From positions 248,001 through 312,000 of the forward strand of contig CATOSP010000004.1 of the NCBI GenBank assembly GCA_951812625.1: DNA of 64,000 nucleotides, in the 5' to 3' direction. Each line of letters opens with the position of its first letter. The stretch's first letter is position 1. Below the pieces are notes generated by a model. It was not told where the DNA came from. It saw nothing but the letters and a program-made list of their open reading frames with translations, and ran no database searches. A program made the translations under genes and the position numbers. The DNA comes from an uncultured Dehalococcoidia bacterium. Lineage in GTDB: Bacteria; Chloroflexota; Dehalococcoidia; Lucifugimonadales; UBA3495. Below are positions 10,701 to 19,442 of this stretch, piece after piece.

Positions 10701-13376
10701 GGGCGGGGCCTTGAACATCAGTGCCCCGTTGCTCGACATGCTGAACCGGGGAGCGTCCGCACCTTTTACGGACCAGCGGACGCTGTCTCCGTCCGGTTCC
10801 ATCACCTGGTAGGTCTCAACTGCCGCAGTCCGGTTCTCCTCGAAGTCCACCGCGCTCTTCCCTCGCGACAGCTCCGTGAAATACGGCCTCTCGTTCAGGT
10901 TGATCAGCCGGATCGTCACGGCCGCCACGTCCGTTTGGCTGTCGGAATCAGTTGCCGTCACCGACACGTGGTAGACGCTCTTGTCTTCGTAGTTGAAGTC
11001 CGGGCGTTGGTTGACGTCGGGCGCCGCGTCGATATCCTTCACCGTGATCTGGCCGTGCATGTCGATCTCGAAGAAGGCGTCGTCGCCGGTGCTGGAAGTC
11101 AAGGTGTAGGGATTAGGAGTGGCGTCGGCCCTGACCGCTGTGATGGGCGCTCCTACGTAGGTCCCAACCCTGGCGTTTTCTGCCACTTCTCTCGTATAAG
11201 CATCGTCTGAGAATGCGGGGGACTCTGACTCTGGGTCTGTGGTGGTTTCGCCTGCCACCTTCACCGCGTTCGCCGTGACCGCGCTTACCCTGTAGACCCG
11301 GTGGTTATCGGTATCCTCCTCCGCCGGGTCAGCACTGAGATTATGAGGGGTTCTGGCCACAGTCGAACTGGTTTGCACCCGCTCGTCATAGCCGGGGGTC
11401 GACCCATCATCTGAGCGACTCAGGGTGTCGAGGTACGTAGCCTCAGCCATGAGCCACATCGTCTTGTCGTCGTCGGTTGGAGTGTATGTTCCCGAAGTGG
11501 CCCCCTCGATGGCCACGCTGACTAGGGGGGAGGCGTTGGGATCGGCAATCCTGAACCACTGCCAGGTTATTGGCGCCACGCCCCCGTCCGGGTCAGACAC
11601 TTCTGCGGTTATCATCTCGCCGACTAGCGGCTGGGTCTCCGTGAAGCCCAGCTCGCCCGTCTCCATCACGTTGGTGACCGTGATGCTTATAGGCCTCTCA
11701 TCGTACGCACCGGCGTTGTCTGTGGCCCTAAGCACGACCTTGTAGACATTGTCCCCGTTCCGGTCCCCCGGTGCTTCGAAGTCCGGAGGCTCTTTGAACT
11801 CCACCTTAACCGAGCCGTTCGACTGGGTCGGCTTGAACCGGCCCATGTCTTCCCCTCTCAGGCTCCAGGTGATCTGGTCGATGGCGTCTTCGTCTGCCGC
11901 CCTGTATTCGTTGTCCATGAGGTCAGCGGGATCGTAGGGGTCGTCAATACCCGGAGTATCGTCCAGGTCGTCGCTGTTCTGCTCCATGACCGACAGCTCG
12001 CCCGGTGCGGGCACATTGCCGGTAGCCTGGTCATCGAACTTCCATATCTTCGGCGCGTCATTAGCCTGCGTGACGGTGATGTCAACCTTGACGAATGACC
12101 GTTCCCCGCTCGGGTCGGTCGCCGTGACGTAGACCTCGTACTCGCCTGCTGTCAGGTCGGCCTCTGTCTGGGTTCCTGTGGTCCCCGTCCGTCCGGCTAC
12201 GCTGTCCGCGTCCAGTTTCTTCGCCACCGTAATCTGCCCGCTCTTCTGGTCTATCTTAAAGAAACTCACATCGGCGCCGTCTTGGGTGGGCAGCGCGTTG
12301 GGACTGGTGTCGGTAACCACGGCGAAATTTGGAGTGGTGTCGTTGTCGAGATGGTAGGTCAGCGTGTCTTCCGAATCAGGGTCCGTCGCCGTAACCGGAG
12401 CGCCCAAGTTGGCGTCTACGGCCGCGGACTCCGAAATGGTCCTGGTGTATGCGCTATTCGTTCGGGTTTCCGTGTCGAAGTCCGGGGACCCGTTCTCCGG
12501 GTTTTCATCTTCATCGAGAAGCGTGGTCACTTCGGCCCTCACCGGCATATACGACTTCTTGACCGCTCTCTTCTCCATGCCCTCGTTGTCGGTGTACACC
12601 GCTACCACCCGCAGGTACCTGTCCACCGTGGCCGTTGAGGCGTCGTCATCACCAGGCGTGTAAGGGCTGGGGTTGGAGATGGGGGTAGGCGCAGTCCCCG
12701 TGATCGCCCCCCAGTGGCCGTCAACGGCCTCGTCAGGGTTGGAAACAGTGGAGAGCTGCCACGTGATCCCTTCGTCCTCGGTAGTGTCTGGGTTGGCCGC
12801 AAGCTCAATCCCCATGTCTGGGTCTGTCAGCGTAGCCATAATCTGGGAATCGGCCTCGGGCTCCAGCAGATTGAGGGTTATCACGCCCGGCTCGTCAACG
12901 TTCTCAACTTGAACGACTACATTCGTCTCGCTCGAAAGGGCCCGGCCCGTCTGGCCGCTGCCCCTGATCTCGGTGGCCCGGATGGTTACCCGGTAGTAAT
13001 TGTCTCCGGCCACCCCTGCCTCGCCTGGATCATTCTCGTCATTGTCGCCATTAAGGTCCTCAGCGGTGTGCGCCCTGTCCGTCGCGTCTTCGTAGTTGGG
13101 CGACTCCCTGAACGTCAGCACACCGCCGCTGATCATGAAGTCATCGGCGTCAATACCCGTCACATCCCAGTCAATGCCGGCCCCTTCCGGGTCCTCGGAG
13201 ATGAACGTCCGTACCGGCCCCGTGCCGTTCTCCTTGAACATGATTACCCCTGGCTCTTGCGCAGAGGCCGAATCGGGTAAAACAGCGGATAGCAGTAAGA
13301 ACGCCGAAAGCGCCACCAGGGCGCCGACGATCCCAACTACCCGAGTGACTACTGCTTTAGAAGGCCGGTTCAACAT
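7713..13376 (-). CDS. Giant secreted cadherin-repeat protein with EF-hand/dockerin-like tail
   Basis: 1,887 residues from the ATG at 13376, which has GAGGAG four bases upstream. A Sec signal peptide ends SASA before QEP. The body alternates two module types. One is cadherin-like, with signatures such as ENT..VGSPV, DxEDxLTY.L, FFKID..TGQI, and VTNVNEAP at the end. The other is a DPDG module of the form LTDPDG...W.W.....YTP...D....LR......Y.D. Both are calcium-binding extracellular beta-sandwich types. The last 60 residues form an Asp/Asn-rich EF-hand-like loop (DNEEIDIDE) plus two helices ending FLFGG and LFLF, like a dockerin half. There is no transmembrane anchor, so the protein is released or tethered by docking. 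Adhesion or matrix function is inferred from the family. It is first in a likely operon with the CxC-repeat protein. Confidence 0.85.
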   Translation of the reverse strand: MLNRPSKAVVTRVVGIVGALVALSAFLLLSAVLPDSASAQEPGVIMFKENGTGPVRTFISEDPEGAGIDWDVTGIDADDFMISGGVLTFRESPNYEDATDRAHTAEDLNGDNDENDPGEAGVAGDNYYRVTIRATEIRGSGQTGRALSSETNVVVQVENVDEPGVITLNLLEPEADSQIMATLTDPDMGIELAANPDTTEDEGITWQLSTVSNPDEAVDGHWGAITGTAPTPISNPSPYTPGDDDASTATVDRYLRVVAVYTDNEGMEKRAVKKSYMPVRAEVTTLLDEDENPENGSPDFDTETRTNSAYTRTISESAAVDANLGAPVTATDPDSEDTLTYHLDNDTTPNFAVVTDTSPNALPTQDGADVSFFKIDQKSGQITVAKKLDADSVAGRTGTTGTQTEADLTAGEYEVYVTATDPSGERSFVKVDITVTQANDAPKIWKFDDQATGNVPAPGELSVMEQNSDDLDDTPGIDDPYDPADLMDNEYRAADEDAIDQITWSLRGEDMGRFKPTQSNGSVKVEFKEPPDFEAPGDRNGDNVYKVVLRATDNAGAYDERPISITVTNVMETGELGFTETQPLVGEMITAEVSDPDGGVAPITWQWFRIADPNASPLVSVAIEGATSGTYTPTDDDKTMWLMAEATYLDTLSRSDDGSTPGYDERVQTSSTVARTPHNLSADPAEEDTDNHRVYRVSAVTANAVKVAGETTTDPESESPAFSDDAYTREVAENARVGTYVGAPITAVRADATPNPYTLTSSTGDDAFFEIDMHGQITVKDIDAAPDVNQRPDFNYEDKSVYHVSVTATDSDSQTDVAAVTIRLINLNERPYFTELSRGKSAVDFEENRTAAVETYQVMEPDGDSVRWSVKGADAPRFSMSSNGALMFKAPPNYENPNSSVASTETTEARNVYSVTVVATETTAVGNGPKKSAELPVTVTVTNKDEAGTIDFNLLQPEALTPLIGTLTDPDGEATGTDYQWFKSKSGSINRNPSDLTDLSAQWEEISGGTTMSFTPREDDADTPGVEPSDVGRFLLLRAMYNDPESGTEDKYAIGISRYVTRANVTDADNGSPEFAHATVSISVPENTAVDANVGSAVVVDRSSQESGEYLTYTLEAAAASNAGDLAFFKIDKATGQISLREMLSAEQDTRDFTQTPPPVAGEYKVVVRATDPSNETTNNNNTDTILATITATDVNDAPKVTMGAREMTLAEKDSSKEPTDDDYYTALTEDATNAFDASDEDGDLINWRLEGVDRNLFQIGTIAAGETNAGLRQIVFRDAPDFEDPKDQHGDNVYHVTIVAYDTSGATGSRAVRIQVTNVDEAGKLELLPEQPVLEDEQGMVGQIMANLTDYDGIMTDPDGVQTITSWRWYRTDNDVAVTVTVQADGTLEVTPTDAGPLAGENTGVYTIKEGDVGKFLHARVTYRDGASIEDDPVTDVDERDTTIDNTDTLATEPNDNALIGKTKNAVAPMAGDDDEEEDPNMAPTFTPAAVEIMVPENTPSTGYVGSPVVAMDDSEDVLTYELIGPNVNRFALAPADDPDTAGINEAAAYYHESVERDTGPGQIVVKPVTHLDADGTRNSFDLELAATDSEGLRGIAAVTITVTNVNEAPSEPMGFAGGLTVTGPSSNHINENETDLMVATYEAVGQAASSAAFTLGGVDASAFTLGSSDGVLSFIASPDYEMATDMGSDNQYDLVITAAAGGETSPPRAITVNVANVDEDGTVMLLSQTPSVGTEIMATLTDPDGSITGVNWMWQVSADKTTWTEGNGTEMTDAADMTMSTYTPAALDDMMYLRAMAEYTDGAGSDDATSDATTGMVTMEAVPTTGNAVGDRYDLSANGGNDNEEIDIDEVRTAIRDFLFGGNPGGFTLEEVTEYVRLFLFPPTS

Positions 13377-13452
13377 GAAACTCCTCACTTCGCCGAACTT
13401 TAGGTGGCACAAATCTACGTGTGCGTAGTTGCGCAGTCACGCAACATCCGAA

Positions 13453-13481
13453 AACTTAGCATCAGGTAGAGATAATGTCAA
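13453..13481 (-). promoter_or_regulatory. Candidate promoter for the cadherin/surface operon
   Basis: On the minus strand a perfect -35 TTGACA (13476-13481) is followed after 17 bp by TAAGTT (13453-13458), preceded by the TGn of an extended -10. The predicted transcript would begin about 70 bases before the cadherin ATG. Confidence 0.45.
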
Positions 13482-13793
13482 TGTATTTTCCCCACGTATT
13501 AGACCTTGTTTCCCCGGTAAATGGGCGTCCTGACCCATTCGCCACCCACCGCCTTCTTTGATAGTGTGTGGAAAACTCTATGCCCCCCGTGGATAACCAC
13601 CCGCCCCAACCCGCCACGCCCGTGACGGCGTGAATCCGTCCCCGGAAATGGCCTCCTGCTCCCTGTCCCTCTTCCGGCGGACTGAATCACTGACACTTGC
13701 CCCTTGCCAGCCCCGGATGCGCCCCCCTATCATGTTCCCTGTCAGGTTTTCTCAACCCCGGCCCGGACTCCCAGCCCGCCGGGACGGTGCAAA

Positions 13794-13820
13794 TGTCCGG
13801 AAATGTCCGCTTTTGTCCGG
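13794..13820 (+). repeat. TGTCCGN x3 array, copy A (10-bp period)
   Basis: TGTCCGG, TGTCCGC and TGTCCGG start at 13794, 13804 and 13814, exactly ten bases apart, followed by an A-rich stretch. The same arrangement recurs at 14009 and 26582. Confidence 0.7.
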
Positions 13821-14008
13821 AAAAACAGGAAAAATCCAGCCCGTCTTTTGGAGAGTGCAGCCGCGTCGCCGGGTTCCTCCGGCCTCCCCCTTTGGGGAAG
13901 GGGAATTGAGGAGGATTTCTCCCTGTTGCCTCTCAGGTCAACCCACGGCCCTTGGGACTCTGGCCGCTGCCACGACACCCTCCAGTCAATTCCCGAAGTG
14001 GTGGGAAA

Positions 14009-14035
14009 TGTCCGGATATGTCCGGATATGTCCGC
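14009..14035 (+). repeat. TGTCCGN x3 array, copy B (10-bp period)
   Basis: TGTCCGG, TGTCCGG and TGTCCGC start at 14009, 14019 and 14029, followed by A-rich sequence. It ends about 36 bases beyond the 3' end of the minus-strand hydrolase gene. Confidence 0.7.
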
Positions 14036-14071
14036 AAAATCCAAAAAAACCCAGGGTAGCCGGGACCGCCC

Positions 14072-14947
14072 CTACCCCTCCGTCAGGAACCCCCTGATCG
14101 ACTCGTAGGTCGCGTCCGGCAGCTCCTCCGCCAGGAAGTGCCCCGCCGGCAGCGAGTGCCCCCGCACATTGGTCGCGTACTCCCGCCACACCGCCAGCAC
14201 GTCCTGCGTCCGCCCCACGTACCCCGTCTCGCTCCACAGCGCCAGCATCGGGCACCTCACCTTGTTGTCGAAGTCCGCCTCGTCGTGGACCAGGTCGATG
14301 CTCGCCCCCGCCCGGTAGTCCTCGCACATCGCGTGGATCGACGCCGGGTCGCACCCGCACCTCACGTACTCCTCCACCGCCTCCGCCGGGAAGGTCTCCG
14401 CCGCGTTCGCCCCCCGGGTGAACCGCCCCCGGACGTAGTAGTCTGCCGACGCCCCGATCATCCGCTCCGGGAAGTCGTAGGGCTGAATCAGGAAGAACCA
14501 GTGGTAGGTGTTGGTCGCCATCTCCTTGTTCACGATCTGGAACATCTTGTGCGTCGGGATGATGTCCAGCGTCGCCAGCTTCAGCACCCGGTCCGGGTTG
14601 TCCTTGGTCAGCCGGTGCGACACCCGCGCCCCCCGATCATGCCCCACCAGCAGGAACGTGTCGAACCCCAGGTGCGCCATCACCTCCGCCTGGTCCCGCG
14701 CCATCTCCCGCTTCGAGTAGGTCAGGTGCTCCGGGTCCCCGTGGGGCTTGCTGCTGTCCCCGTACCCCCGCAGGTCCGGCGCGACCACCGTGAACTCCTC
14801 CGCCAGCCTCGGCGCGATCTTGTGCCACATCACGTGGGTCTGCGGATACCCGTGGACCATCAGCAGCGGCGGCCCCGACCCGCCCTTCACCAGGTTGATC
14901 GTCGCCCCGCTGGTCTCCACCTGCAGCTGCTCAAACCCCTCGAACAT
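14072..14947 (-). CDS. Fluoroacetate/haloacetate dehalogenase-like alpha/beta hydrolase
   Basis: A 291-residue alpha/beta hydrolase. It has the oxyanion-hole HGYPQTH (32-38), DLRGYGDSS (58-66) and the nucleophile elbow GHDRGARV (102-109) with Asp104. Arg105, Arg108, His149, Trp150, Tyr211 and His270 fall at or within one residue of the catalytic and halide-pocket residues of fluoroacetate dehalogenase (D104, R105, R108, H149, W150, Y212, H271 in the Burkholderia FA1 enzyme, from memory). It should hydrolyse the C-halogen bond of short haloacids to hydroxyacids in the cytoplasm. Epoxide hydrolase is the alternative, but the His-Trp-Tyr halide pocket argues for dehalogenase. AGGAGG lies nine bases before the ATG. 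It stands alone. Confidence 0.8.
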   Translation of the reverse strand: MFEGFEQLQVETSGATINLVKGGSGPPLLMVHGYPQTHVMWHKIAPRLAEEFTVVAPDLRGYGDSSKPHGDPEHLTYSKREMARDQAEVMAHLGFDTFLLVGHDRGARVSHRLTKDNPDRVLKLATLDIIPTHKMFQIVNKEMATNTYHWFFLIQPYDFPERMIGASADYYVRGRFTRGANAAETFPAEAVEEYVRCGCDPASIHAMCEDYRAGASIDLVHDEADFDNKVRCPMLALWSETGYVGRTQDVLAVWREYATNVRGHSLPAGHFLAEELPDATYESIRGFLTEG

Positions 14948-15048
14948 AACCCCGGCCTCCTGCCCCGTCTCGTCTTAACCAGGACCCGCGCCGCCGCCGC
15001 CCGTCCCACCCGGATAGTCATACCCGGATATACCTGTGCCCTACCATA

Positions 15049-15054
15049 TATAAT
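15049..15054 (+). promoter_or_regulatory. Candidate -10 element (TATAAT) before the first LLM gene
   Basis: A consensus TATAAT lies 70 bases upstream of the start at 15124. No good -35 is present. Instead, two copies of ACCCGGATA (15008-15016 and 15022-15030, 14 bases apart) occupy and precede the -35 position, which suggests activator-dependent transcription. Confidence 0.35.
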
Positions 15055-15123
15055 GAAGCAACCACGTGCAACAAAGCCCGGAACGTATACCGGCGGAACC
15101 CATACTAAGGAAAGGTGGATGCA

Positions 15124-16086
15124 ATGGCGTTGTTCAACAACTTCGGAGTCCTGCTGCCCACAAGGGGCGTGCTGGTCTACGCCGGAAGCAACGGCCCCAG
15201 GGTCGAGCAGACCTGGCAGATGGCCGAGACCGCCGAGCGCGCCGGTTACGACTCCGTCTGGGTGGGCGACAGCATCACCTCCAAGCCCCGCATGGAGCCC
15301 CTGACCGCCATGGCCGCTGTCGCCGCCCGCACCAGCCGGGTCAGGGTGGGCACCGCCGTTCTGCTCAACGCCCTGCGCCACCCCGTCCACTTGGCCCACG
15401 CCGCTGCCACCATCGACAACATCTCCGGCGGGCGCACCGTCCTGGGCCTGGGCGCGGGCCGCAGCAACAACCCGATGTTCGTCGACGAGCACGCCGCCGT
15501 CGGCGTTCCTATAATGGAAAGGGCTTCCCGCATGGAGGAAAGCATCCACGTTATGCGCGCTCTCTGGACCGGAGAACCGGTCAACCACGACGGCGAGTTC
15601 TACCCTCTTGAGAATGTCGCCCTGGAACCCACCCCCGTCCAGCCGTCCATTCCCCTCTGGATTTCGAGCAACTGGGTACGCCGCGGCCTGTCCCGTGTCG
15701 CCGGTCTCGGCGACGCCTGGATCACCAATGTCCCATCGACCGACCTGTTCACCCGGTGCTGGGATCGGATCGAGCAGCAGGCCGGGGAAATGGGCCGCGA
15801 CCCGTCGGGCATCGGACGCTGCCTCTACATCTCCGTCAACCTCAACGACGACACCAACGCAGCCTTGGCCGAGGGCGACCAATTCATGCAGGCCTACTAC
15901 AGCGTCCCCTACGACATCATCAGCAAGCAGCTGCTCTGCGTCTTCGGCCCGCCCCAAAAGTGCATCGACGCCATCGAAGCCTACAAGGAGGCCGGGGCCA
16001 GCTACTTCATAGTCCGCTTCGCCTCCCCCAACCAGATGCACCAGCTAACCCGCTTCACCGAAGAAGTCCTCCCCCACCTGACCTGA
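15124..16086 (+). CDS. Luciferase-like (LLM) flavin-dependent oxidoreductase
   Basis: 320 residues in the bacterial-luciferase TIM-barrel superfamily. Typical features are ERAGYDSVWVGDS near residue 40, RVRVGTAVLLNALRHPV around 75-90, a DNISGGRTVLGLGAG turn around 101-115 that contacts the flavin, and LEPTPVQPSIPLWIS around 165-180. Members use reduced FMN or F420 to oxidise or oxygenate small organics. The ATG at 15124 has AAAGGTGG five bases before it; a GTG at 15115 is an alternative. The gene converges with the TPR gene. Which flavin and substrate it uses cannot be read from sequence. SAR202-type Chloroflexota are known for many such enzymes. Confidence 0.85.
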   Translation: MALFNNFGVLLPTRGVLVYAGSNGPRVEQTWQMAETAERAGYDSVWVGDSITSKPRMEPLTAMAAVAARTSRVRVGTAVLLNALRHPVHLAHAAATIDNISGGRTVLGLGAGRSNNPMFVDEHAAVGVPIMERASRMEESIHVMRALWTGEPVNHDGEFYPLENVALEPTPVQPSIPLWISSNWVRRGLSRVAGLGDAWITNVPSTDLFTRCWDRIEQQAGEMGRDPSGIGRCLYISVNLNDDTNAALAEGDQFMQAYYSVPYDIISKQLLCVFGPPQKCIDAIEAYKEAGASYFIVRFASPNQMHQLTRFTEEVLPHLT

Positions 16087-16108
16087 CCGGGGTTGATCAG
16101 CACCGGAC

Positions 16109-16576
16109 CTACTCGAACCCCTGCTCCCGGAGCGAGTCCGACATCTCCTGGTCGGACTCCGCAAGTACCATTTGGTCCATGAAAAGGTACACAATGGAAC
16201 GCTGCGAGTAGTACTTTGCCCCCTCTGGATTCAGCTCTATCGCCCGGCTCAAATCAGCTACCGCCTCCTCGTACATCCCTGCCTCGTAGAACGAGCACCC
16301 CCGGTCGTAATAAGTGTCAGCAAACCCCGGCTCCAGCTCGATCGCACGGCTCAAGTCCCGTATGGCCATGTCGTAATTGCCATATCTGCCATACCGGTTC
16401 CCCCGTTCCCGGAACCCTTCGGCATCCACCGGCTCTTCCGGCAATCTGCGGTTCAAGCAAGCCCCTCCATTCCATGATTTCCAGTCGATCCAATCATATC
16501 CCAACATCGCACCGCACGCTTCCAGCGCCGCCAACTCCCAAGGGGTCAACTTGCGCGCCGGAGCCTCCGGGGGCAT
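16109..16576 (-). CDS. TPR-repeat protein
   Basis: A 155-residue protein with three or so tetratricopeptide repeats between about 55 and 145 (RGNRYGRYGNYDMAIRDLSR, then DRGCSFYEAGMYEEAVADLS, then YYSQRSIVY). The first 50 residues are unrelated and contain Trp-rich sequence around YDWIDWKSWN. No signal peptide is seen, so it is probably cytoplasmic. TPRs mediate protein-protein contacts; the partner is unknown. It converges on the LLM gene with a 22-base gap and diverges from the amidase gene with 63 bases between starts. Confidence 0.7.
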   Translation of the reverse strand: MPPEAPARKLTPWELAALEACGAMLGYDWIDWKSWNGGACLNRRLPEEPVDAEGFRERGNRYGRYGNYDMAIRDLSRAIELEPGFADTYYDRGCSFYEAGMYEEAVADLSRAIELNPEGAKYYSQRSIVYLFMDQMVLAESDQEMSDSLREQGFE

Positions 16577-16639
16577 ACTTGTCCATACAGAGACACAGCC
16601 CCCTTAAGGAAACGCCATCGACAGAAAGGCGGTAGCAGT

Positions 16640-18040
16640 ATGGACAAGGCTGAGATTCCCTTCCTGCCGGTTACCCGGCTCGCCGAACTTATCAAGGACC
16701 GCACCGTGTCGCCCGTGGAGGTCGTGGAATCCTACCTCGACCGCATCGATCTGCTGAACGACACTCTCCATGCCTACCTGACCGTCTGCCGGGAAGAGGC
16801 GTTGCGGGATGCCAGCGACTCTGAGCAGAAGCTCTCTCAAGGTCAGTACCTTGGTCCGCTGCACGGCGTTCCTTTCGCGGTCAAGGACCAGCTCAACACG
16901 CGGGGCATCCGGACTACCTCCGGCACACCGATTTTCAACGACTTCGTCCCCGACCATGACGCTACTGTCATCACCAAGCTCAAGGAGGCCGGGGCCATCC
17001 TGCTGGGCAAGCTGAACATGACCGAGTTCGGCACCACCAGCCTGTCCCACGCCTTCGAGACGGCCCGCAACCCCTGGGACGCGGGCCGTTTCACTGGCGG
17101 CTCCAGCAGCGGCTCCGGGGGCGCAACCGCCGCCTTCATGTGCGCTACCTCAATTGGAGAGGACACCGGAGGCTCCATTCGTGGCCCCGCCGCCTGGTGT
17201 GGGCTCGTCGGAATTCGTCCTTCCTGGGGTAGGGTCAGCCGTTTCGGCCTTCGCCCCGGCATGTGGTCGATGGACACCCTCGGCCCACTCTCCCGGACCG
17301 TCGAGGACTGTGCTCTCACACTTCAGGCCGTTGCAGGACACGACCCCAACGACGGCTATACTTGGAACATGCCCGTTCCCAACTACCGCGACGCCCTTGA
17401 CCCCAATCTGGCGGGCAAGCGAATTGGACTGGTACGGGAAATGGTCCACACCGACCTGGTGGAACCGGAGGTACGCGACGCGGTGGTGCAGGCCGCCGGT
17501 GTGCTGGCCGAGTTGGGCGCGACGGTTGAGGAAGTTTCCATCCCCCTGACCAGCCACGCCAATACCATCTCCAGCGTACTCAGGGTCGAGGCCCCTACCA
17601 ACTACCGGGACCTCATCCGAAACAGGATCAAGGAGATCAACCACGACAACCGCATCTCCTACCTCACCTGGAGCCTCACCCCGGCCCTGGCCTACTACAA
17701 GGCCCTCAAACTTCGCGCGCTCCTGCGCCAGAACATCCTCGATACTCTCGCCGATTACGATGTGCTGGTTATGCCGACTATGGGGACTGCCGCTCCGAAG
17801 GTCGAGCCGGACCCGGCCATCGACAGCAAGGAGAACAGCAACCGGAATCGCACCGGGATGACCACCTCCTTCAGCCTGGCCAGTTCCCCGGCACTGAGTA
17901 TCAACTGCGGTTTCACATCTGAGGGACTGCCCATCGGCTTCCAAATCGGGGCCAAGCCCTTCGACGAGCAGGGCGTCTTCAACGTGGCATACGCCTACGA
18001 ACAGGCCACCGACTGGCATACCCGTAGGCCTCCCATTTAG
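16640..18040 (+). CDS. Amidase (amidase-signature family)
   Basis: 466 residues spanning a complete amidase-signature domain. The Ser-cisSer-Lys triad is visible: Lys82 in AVKDQ, the cis-Ser at 155/156 in GGSSSGSGG, and nucleophile Ser179 in DTGGSIR. The family hydrolyses carboxamides to acid plus ammonia. It resembles GatA, but no gatB or gatC is adjacent, and it sits with a flavin monooxygenase, so a free catabolic amidase is more likely than the tRNA amidotransferase subunit. It is followed 62 bases later by an LLM gene and may be co-transcribed with it. Confidence 0.85.
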   Translation: MDKAEIPFLPVTRLAELIKDRTVSPVEVVESYLDRIDLLNDTLHAYLTVCREEALRDASDSEQKLSQGQYLGPLHGVPFAVKDQLNTRGIRTTSGTPIFNDFVPDHDATVITKLKEAGAILLGKLNMTEFGTTSLSHAFETARNPWDAGRFTGGSSSGSGGATAAFMCATSIGEDTGGSIRGPAAWCGLVGIRPSWGRVSRFGLRPGMWSMDTLGPLSRTVEDCALTLQAVAGHDPNDGYTWNMPVPNYRDALDPNLAGKRIGLVREMVHTDLVEPEVRDAVVQAAGVLAELGATVEEVSIPLTSHANTISSVLRVEAPTNYRDLIRNRIKEINHDNRISYLTWSLTPALAYYKALKLRALLRQNILDTLADYDVLVMPTMGTAAPKVEPDPAIDSKENSNRNRTGMTTSFSLASSPALSINCGFTSEGLPIGFQIGAKPFDEQGVFNVAYAYEQATDWHTRRPPI

Positions 18041-18102
18041 TCGTACATTTCAAAGAGACAACAATTCCGAATCAAGAACAAAAGGAGCGCAGGGCTAACG
18101 AC

Positions 18103-19293
18103 ATGATCAAACACTTCGGCAGCCTCTACGCCGGTCACGTCGACCTCGGGGACATTGGCCTGGAAGCTACTCCGGTCAACGACCGTCGCTTCGACGACGA
18201 ACACCTGGCGACCATCTTCGACCGTACCGAGCAACTCGTCACGACTATGGACCGCTTGGGCTACCACAGCTTCTGGGCCGCGGAGCACCATTTCCAGCAC
18301 GAAGGGAACGAGGTCATCCCAAATCTGTTGATGCTCTACGTCCATCTGGCCCACCTCACCAAGAACCTGAAGTTCGGCTGCGGGTTCAACATCAACCCCA
18401 TGTGGCACCCACTGCGTTTGGCAGAAGATTATGCTACCGCGGACATACTGACCAACGGGCGTGTCATCTTCGGCGTGGGCCGGGGTTACCACTCCCGTGA
18501 GGTTGATACCTTCGGCGCTCCCAGCACCAATACCGACAGCGACGCCAACCGGGAGCTGTTTGAAGAGCAGGTCGAGGTAATGCTCAAGGCGTTCAACGAG
18601 AAGTCTTTCTCCCATGAGGGCCGGTTCTACAAAATCCCTCCGGACGTACCCTACCGGGGCTACAACCTGGAGGAGATCACCCTCGTACCGCGTCCCAGGA
18701 ACCTGCCCGTGGAAATCTGGCAACCTATGGTCAGCGCCAGCCAGCGGGCAATGGACTTCATGGCCAGCCATGATATCCAGGCCATCATCGGAGGCGGAGC
18801 AGTCACCGGAGGCGCGTCGGAGGAAGTGATACGACGCTGGACCGACACCCTGGCCCTTCATGGCCGGGAGGTCGAGATGGGCGGCAGGTTGGTCATCGGC
18901 CTTTCCACTTTCATAGCCGACAGCCAGGAGGAAGCCATCAAGCAGGCACGCAAATACCTGGAAGAGGACATGAAGATGTTCGCGCCCCTGGGCTTCTTCC
19001 GGGAGCTGACCCCCGACCAGATTATCGCCCTGGGCGACCCTAAGCGCGCCCGCTACGCCGGGCTGCCGACTATGGAGGACTTCGTGGCCGCCGGCGCGTG
19101 GCTCTGCGGAACCGCCGAAATGGTCACCGAGCGGATAATGGAAATCCAGGAGAAGTACCCGGGACTGGAATACATGCACGTAGGGTGCAACCGCATGGGC
19201 GCGCCCCTAAGCGTAATGCTGGAGCAGTTGGAGCGTTTCGCCGAGGGCGTCATGCCCCACTTCAACGTGGAGAAGCCTGTCGCGCCAGTGTAG
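18103..19293 (+). CDS. Luciferase-like (LLM) flavin-dependent monooxygenase
   Basis: A 396-residue bacterial-luciferase superfamily member. Near the N-terminus is SFWAAEHHFQ (residues about 63-72), typical of the luciferase alpha-like subgroup; then TNGRVIFGVGRGYHSRE (about 119-135) and a middle section with SFSHEGRFYKIPP. It should couple reduced flavin and O2 to oxygenation of an organic substrate. AAAGGAG lies upstream of the ATG. It is preceded by the amidase gene, which suggests sequential attack on an amide-containing compound. The gene ends at a strong bidirectional hairpin at 19326-19360. Confidence 0.85.
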   Translation: MIKHFGSLYAGHVDLGDIGLEATPVNDRRFDDEHLATIFDRTEQLVTTMDRLGYHSFWAAEHHFQHEGNEVIPNLLMLYVHLAHLTKNLKFGCGFNINPMWHPLRLAEDYATADILTNGRVIFGVGRGYHSREVDTFGAPSTNTDSDANRELFEEQVEVMLKAFNEKSFSHEGRFYKIPPDVPYRGYNLEEITLVPRPRNLPVEIWQPMVSASQRAMDFMASHDIQAIIGGGAVTGGASEEVIRRWTDTLALHGREVEMGGRLVIGLSTFIADSQEEAIKQARKYLEEDMKMFAPLGFFRELTPDQIIALGDPKRARYAGLPTMEDFVAAGAWLCGTAEMVTERIMEIQEKYPGLEYMHVGCNRMGAPLSVMLEQLERFAEGVMPHFNVEKPVAPV

Positions 19294-19325
19294 GCTCGTC
19301 GGGCCTTCGGAGTATCAGGACAAGC

Positions 19326-19360
19326 ATTGCGCCGCCGGGATTACACCCCGGCGGCGCAAT
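19326..19360. terminator. Intrinsic terminator hairpin between convergent genes
   Basis: A perfect 14-bp stem (19326-19339 with 19347-19360) around a 7-base loop lies between the converging LLM gene and BNR-repeat gene. Only a short T-rich tail follows on the plus strand, so it may act on both strands. Confidence 0.65.
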
Positions 19361-19442
19361 TGTGTTGACTCCAGATTAGGTACGGACCGCCCGGCACGGG
19401 TATGGAGTGTCACCCACCGGTCAGGACAATCCGGAGTCCGCC

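Larger units (their letters stand above)
13482..14071. other. Intergenic region with two 10-bp-phased repeat arrays
   Basis: This 590-base stretch between the surface operon and the hydrolase gene contains no convincing open frame. It holds two TGTCCGN arrays (separate entries) about 215 bases apart, with A-rich tracts after each. Two DnaA-box-like words (13567-13575, 13588-13596) are noted but not interpreted as an origin. Confidence 0.5.

Noticed and set aside
13567-13596. Two DnaA-box-like words (TGTGGAAAA and CGTGGATAA) suggesting an origin
   Set aside because: Only two, each with a mismatch, and no dnaA, dnaN, gidA or other origin-linked gene nearby.
14138-15304. 388-codon plus-strand open frame across the dehalogenase gene
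   Set aside because: Extremely Arg/Pro/His-rich shadow of the real minus-strand gene; also overlaps the first LLM gene.
14887-16041. 384-codon minus-strand open frame opposite the first LLM gene
   Set aside because: Gly/Asp/Val-rich antisense shadow; the plus-strand frame has a clear luciferase-like domain and ribosome-binding site.
18037-19179. 380-codon minus-strand open frame opposite the second LLM gene
   Set aside because: Antisense shadow of a well-recognised LLM monooxygenase; no domain seen.
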